Part shown: piece after piece, positions 60,048 to 64,000 of the stretch
Position numbering within the stretch: position 1 is the stretch's first letter
Layout of the letters: each line of letters opens with the position of its first letter
Source of the DNA: Candolleomyces eurysporus
Lineage: Eukaryota > Basidiomycota > Agaricomycetes > Agaricales > Psathyrellaceae
Length of the DNA stretch: 64,000 nucleotides
Direction: 5' to 3'
Assembly: GCA_027579435.1 (NCBI GenBank)
Contig: JANBPK010000784.1
Location: 37,879 to 101,878, forward strand
Translations under genes and position numbers: made by a program
The notes under the pieces: model-generated
What the model saw: only the letters and a program-made list of their open reading frames with translations
What the model was told of the DNA's origin: nothing
Databases searched by the model: none

Positions 60048-61403
60048 ATGAATATCCTCGAGCTTCCAGCCGACATCCTGGGGAAGATAGATTTTCGATC
60101 ACTGCGTGCACGACCGCCCGGAGGTTCGTCGAGCGGATCGAATACCACCATCAACCATTTTACGACGGATATCCGCCTACTGCGACTTCCGCCTGACACA
60201 ACCTTTCGACCTTACCCATGTCTGCCAGTTGTGGAGGACCACGGCCATCTCGATGCCCCAACTTTGGGCCACAATTTATGCATTCGAGATAGAGTCTGAA
60301 GGGGATGTCAAGATGTTTGAGGTCTGGCTCGAGCGCTCCGCCGGCCGTGCTGGGATGTGCCCCTTGACTCTCACTATCAGGCAAAAGGAAACGCGGGGTC
60401 AGCAGCCACCAGCGGAGCTGTTCGAGAAGTTTTTCTCTCTTGCCATATCACAGCACCGACGGTGGAAACACATCCGCTTGGTGCTCGATGGAGTATTCCT
60501 GCCGNTTTTTGCAGCCGCTTTATACTGTGGCTCCACTTTCTACTCTACGCGGATTCCAAGTTGACATCAACTAGCGGGATTCAGATGGGCTCCGCCGTTT
60601 AATCGGTGTTTTGTGCTCATCTACAGCACTTCGATCAGTTGAATTTGGGGCCGAGCTGTACGGCCAGAATCCCATTGTTGTCCCATGGGATAGCCTCAGC
60701 CTAACAACCCTCAGTTTCCGCGTTTTAGAATTGANGCCACTTGATTCGCATTCTGTCGTCTTCGATGGATACGCTTCGAGATCTATCAGTCACTGCGCTG
60801 CGCTTTCCTCTCTCCCTCGAAGACTTTATGCCGATCCCGAATGTGACGATGCGCCATCTCCAATCCCTCCATATCACATTATTTGACTACAGCCGCCATA
60901 CCAGCGTGGCGTTCGACAAACTCACTCTACCCGCCCTCCAAGAACTGTACCTCCCCGAGAGATTCGTAGCGGCCCAAGGCTCCGAACTTCAAAGAGGATG
61001 GGAATCCCTCCTTCGCTTGCTTGAACGGTCAAATTGCAAACTACAAGCTTTCGAATTCGGGGACGGCAGTACCCCAGATCTCATCAAAAATTTCGAATCA
61101 CCTCTCTTCGAACATCTCACAAGTTTGCAGATGACCTTGGACTTCTACGTATACCCTGATATCTCCTTCCAGCTGTTGGATGCGCTCAGTGAGGTCTGTG
61201 AGGAAACGCAAAGGCCTCGCATGCTCCCTCTCCTGGAGACGCTGATATTGAAATCTTTTCACTCGAAAGACGGTGTTCGGGAAATGGTCGCCAGTATTGC
61301 TGCGTATGGTGGGTATGGCAAGTCGAAGTTGCGCAGGGTCTTTACTCAGAACATAGAGGCCGGAGAAAATGCTTTGGAAATGGACTTGAAAGACCAAGAA
61401 TGA
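60048..61403 (+). CDS. F-box protein 4 (several frameshifts)
   Basis: Third unit of the tandem array, 1863 bp after copy 3. It begins ILELPADILGKI, then a 4-bp insertion (GAAGATAGATTTTCG against GAAGATCTTCG in copy 3) puts the rest out of frame: VRRADRIPP, FDLTHVCQLWRTTAISMPQL, VWLERSAGRAGMCPLTLTIR and FSLAISQHRRWKHIRLVLD. Further breaks occur at an N beside a T run (60505), just past it, and at an N near 60735. The C-terminal part is open from 60741: LSSSMDTLRDLSVTALRF, LTLPALQELYLPERFVA, WESLLRLLERSNCKLQAFEF and GGYGKSKLRRVFTQN, ending at 61403 without the tail frameshifts of copies 2 and 3. The 4-bp insertion hits the F-box itself, so this is probably a pseudogene. Confidence 0.65.
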
Positions 61404-61744
61404 TTCATACATATGTGTTTTAGTTTGCTCTTCGATGCGTGTTAGCTTCTTTTTTGGGAAGTGTACATATCCTTAAAATCGATTCCAAGGAAAGGCAGGC
61501 ACTCATCACTGAGAATTCACGTCTCCTTGAGCGAGTAGACGACGTAGATAATTTTTGCAGCTCGCGTTTATGCCGGCCATACGTCGTCTTAAGCCTCAGT
61601 TCGTGTCAGCTGGTCCGTTAGCTTGCATCAGGATTTTGTGCGACCGCTGATATGCCCAGATACATCTGATCGGATAATATCGGACTGATGGGAGTTTTTA
61701 AGTCACGATTGAGCTGCACCAGCGATTATACGGCATTATCTTCA

Positions 61745-62050
61745 GTATATCAGAAAGATGCAGCTGGTGCAGCTAGGCAATCGAAAATGCCTTGGGAACT
61801 GGTGAATTGAAAGTTCGTGTCAAACGGCATGATTACTAAAGGGCGGGTCGATTCAAAACGTCTCATGCACATGAAGCCACTGGGGTCCTCGTGATTCAAA
61901 AATAGTGCTGGTTGGACAGTTCCGCCTACTGGCGTGGACTGGGCCTCACATCCATTAAAATTACAAATGGACAACTGACTTCCGGCAACTTCGAATCTTC
62001 AACCTCCAAGTAGCGATTCTGCCAACTTACCACTGCGCCATTTCAGTTTC
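61745..62050 (-). repeat. tRNA-derived SINE-like sequence
   Basis: On the minus strand, TGGCGCAGTGGTAAG (close to an A box) lies about 40 nt before GATTCGAAG (close to a B box), as at a polymerase III promoter, followed by about 230 bp with no tRNA acceptor. The anticodon region is not convincing. A degenerate tRNA or SINE head is the likeliest reading. Confidence 0.35.
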
Positions 62051-62329
62051 TGAATGATACGGAATGGGGCAAATATCCATAGATTAAACCGCCAACACAA
62101 GAGACTGTCATCATCACTTCACACAGAGTCTCCTAGAAGCTTTGGAGTGGGCGGCGTTAAACTAGACGCTTCAAAGAGTTTTCATTGACTTGCAGAGCTC
62201 CAAGGTCCCGATCACTGTTGCGACGGCATTTTGCATTCTAGCATATTATGTTGGATTGTACAGATGTCTCGGAGACTAAGCACCATGAAGGATTTCCAAA
62301 GCCATTGGGAGATATGTATCGCTTGATAG

Positions 62330-62632
62330 TTACTCAGCAATGTAATAGTTGAGCAGGCTTTCATACCAAAACCACTCAATGAGTGCTTTGGCCCTATGAC
62401 CCCAGTGCAGAATCATCGGTTTGCTGGTCAGGGATCGGATGTGACCTGCTTGGATTTGGAGGAGGAAGTGCTCCAGTCGCTTCCTTAACCCTTCCACAGA
62501 GTCACACCCGCACGCACAAAGCATTTCGTCGAGGTTCTTCAGTTTAGAGGACTTGGAGTTGGCGCATCTGAGAGGTGGCATTTTTGAGCCCCACGGTGAT
62601 ACGACTTTAGAAATGACTAGCTTCATAACCAA
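62330..62632 (-). CDS. hypothetical small protein, SAP-like
   Basis: A 100-residue frame, function unknown. KLKNLDEMLCACGCDSVEGL then RKRLEHFLLQ fits the spacing of a SAP-type helix-extended-helix (L-x-x-L...G...G...L), which binds DNA in other proteins. The N-terminus (MVMKLVISKVVSPWGSK) is hydrophobic but too short for a clear signal. It starts 10 bp from the tRNA-like sequence at 62643, which could supply the promoter of a transposable unit. It may be a fragment of a larger protein. Confidence 0.3.
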   Translation of the reverse strand: MVMKLVISKVVSPWGSKMPPLRCANSKSSKLKNLDEMLCACGCDSVEGLRKRLEHFLLQIQAGHIRSLTSKPMILHWGHRAKALIEWFWYESLLNYYIAE

Positions 62633-62642
62633 CAGAAAATGC

Positions 62643-62713
62643 AGCTCCAGCAGGATTCGAACCTGCGTCCCCTACACTATGGCTGTGTTGCTCTACCACT
62701 GAGCTATGGTGCC
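62643..62713 (-). tRNA. tRNA-like sequence (anticodon position reads CAT)
   Basis: The minus strand starts GGCACCATAGCTCAGTGG, with a D arm GCTC/GAGC and a good T arm (GCAGG-TTCGAAT-CCTGC). The acceptor pairs except at one position. The spacing gives CAT at the anticodon place, but position 33 is C instead of T and the anticodon stem keeps only about three pairs. So it is a degenerate Met-type tRNA or a SINE head rather than a certain gene. Confidence 0.45.
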
Positions 62714-62719
62714 TGTGAC

Positions 62720-63640
62720 TGCAAGCCCCCAGTATCTAGGATTTATATTTATACCCTTGGTCACCTAGACACTATACCAGTGCTTGACTTATCAGTCACC
62801 CATCAACGGAGGGTGGGAAGGAGGCAAGAGTGAGTGGCAGTCTAGGTATTGAGAGTTTCTGGGTGGTTCATCAGGACCCACTGCCCACTCTGCTTAAGTA
62901 TGGTCAGAAGTCGTCGACCTTATCCTCATGATTATGGTCACAGTGCGGGTGACAGTCGGTCAACCAAGGCTCACATCTACATCCTGCCGAAAGTTCTCGG
63001 AGACTAGAACAACAAGTTTTGGTTCGAGTAACTAGTTGAAAAGATCGTAGCCATGTTGCATAGAAACCAGAGGTTGAGCAATGGCACGCTGGGACCTGAA
63101 AATGTCACAAAATTCTTCAGCTTATTGTTTTTAGTTTTGAACGTTGACAACTGTTGGCACTGTTGCCCACAAATACTTATTGTTTTTCAACTTGCTGTCT
63201 TCAAGCTCTTTGTTGATGTTATGGATATCCTCTCTTCCTCCCTCGTACTCATTTTACTTTAACAGACTCATCGTTCCAAGCCTTATTGAAGCTTCCTTTT
63301 ATTTTTCTTTCCAATTATATACATATAAATCCGAGTTCTACAGAATAACCTTTACTTTTACAAATTATAACAGACTTTGTTTGAATATATCATGTTGCGA
63401 AGCTAGCAAGTGTGATCGAGACCTGAATATGATCGGAACCAGTACAGGATCATTTCCACGCAGATCAAATTGATTGAGCGCTCTCTAAGCGCTGCATCAA
63501 GACTCGTTCACATGCAAACCTTCTTTTAACTTCTCTCGATTTCAGGAAGCTTCCTTAAGCTTCCTCATCAATCTATTAAATACTTACTAGCTCTATTAGG
63601 TTCTTGAACTCAGTAGAATCATAACCATAGACTTGTATAT
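62720..63640. other. spacer without recognised gene
   Basis: AT-rich, with short hydrophobic open frames near 63053-63473 that look fortuitous. Confidence 0.35.
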
Positions 63641-63643
63641 ATA

Positions 63644-64000
63644 CAGTTGGTTCCGGAAAGTAACCGGACACCACGTGATCACGGCGGGTTGCCCTATCTC
63701 GACGGTGTAACAAAAGCTGAATTGTGCAAGAATGAATACAAGAACGGTTACAAAACTCTGACAGTCGCTACTAACAATAAATCTCTACAGTGCTACAAAA
63801 TCAGTACCTTGTATGAGACCCTTCGGCTTGAATAACCGCAGAAACTCGTTTGGACATGCTCTTTGTATGCTTGTCAATTTGTTCGATCTCTAGCGAGTCC
63901 CAGGCTGTCTTGACAGCTTTAATGAGCTGAGCAGTTGTTGCTGGATGATGTGGAAGGTTGCGTATCATGGTTTTGAGGTCGTGCCAAAGAGGCTCGATTG
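63644..64000 (-). mobile_element. Tc1/mariner element, one end
   Basis: After a TA at 63642-63643 the sequence CAGTTGGTTCCGGAAAGTAA begins, a typical Tc1-type terminal repeat with TA target. The transposase gene runs toward it from the window edge. The other end lies outside the window. Confidence 0.75.
63802..64000 (-). CDS. Tc1/mariner transposase, C-terminal part
   Basis: The minus strand enters at the window edge with IEPLWHDLKTMIRNLPHHP, then TTAQLIKAVKTAWDSL, EIEQIDKHTKSMSKR and VSAVIQAEGSHTRY before the stop at 63804-63802. This is the end of the DDE domain of Tc1-like transposases: the N-P-I-E-P-x-W-x-x-L-K motif around the last acidic residue and the S-M-x-x-R-V-x-A-V-I-x-A-x-G-x-x-T-x-Y tail. 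The frame is open throughout the visible part. The N-terminal DNA-binding helices and first catalytic Asp lie outside the window. Confidence 0.8.

Noticed and set aside
1..64000. CRISPR arrays, bacterial operons, ribosome-binding sites, rRNA operon
   Set aside because: None seen. Introns and gene families show a eukaryotic (basidiomycete) genome, so these are not expected.

Overview
The window looks like nuclear DNA of an agaricomycete (mushroom-forming basidiomycete). The evidence is short GT-AG introns of about 40-66 nt, NACHT proteins of the agaric type, an array of agaric-type F-box genes, Plavaka-clade CACTA transposases, a basidiomycete-type JmjC protein, and Copia, Gypsy and Tc1/mariner elements. 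It is draft quality. Many single Ns sit beside homopolymer runs, and about half of the long genes carry one single-base frameshift, often at such runs.

Layout. 0-6.3 kb (minus strand): three related copies of a small Asn-rich protein gene, two readable and one decayed, in otherwise featureless DNA. 8.8-14.4 kb: an NLR-type NACHT cluster, with a truncated minus-strand pseudogene and two tandem plus-strand paralogues (9501-11757 and 12152-14301) that share a duplicated promoter block. 14.76-14.94 kb: the first codons of a carnitine acyltransferase gene, cut off where a Plavaka transposon begins.

14.9-50.8 kb is a transposon island. It is bounded by two Plavaka copies in direct orientation (14.9-23.3 and 43.8-50.8 kb, offset 29,476 bp). 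Each copy carries the transposase gene and a second long unidentified gene, and each is truncated at the opposite end from the other. Between them lie inverted fragments of one LTR family (23.6-24.6 and 39.0-41.1 kb), a JmjC-domain gene (25.1-26.8 kb), decayed genes (28-32 kb), a NACHT-WD40 gene with a sharp base-composition change (32.7-36.1 kb), a Gypsy remnant with a 1.19-kb solo LTR nested in its own LTR, and a 5'-truncated Copia element with a 403-bp 3' LTR.

51.3-52.6 kb (minus): an intact four-exon gene for an unrecognised 375-residue protein with two C-X2-C-X11-H-X-C fingers. 54.2-61.4 kb (plus): four F-box genes with a conserved leader module; the last three form a tandem array with a period of about 1.9 kb. 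61.7-64 kb: two tRNA-like sequences and the end of a Tc1/mariner element that runs off the window.

Functionally this is accessory DNA: expanded families of NACHT receptors and F-box adaptors, embedded in and broken by transposable elements. No housekeeping gene is complete here.
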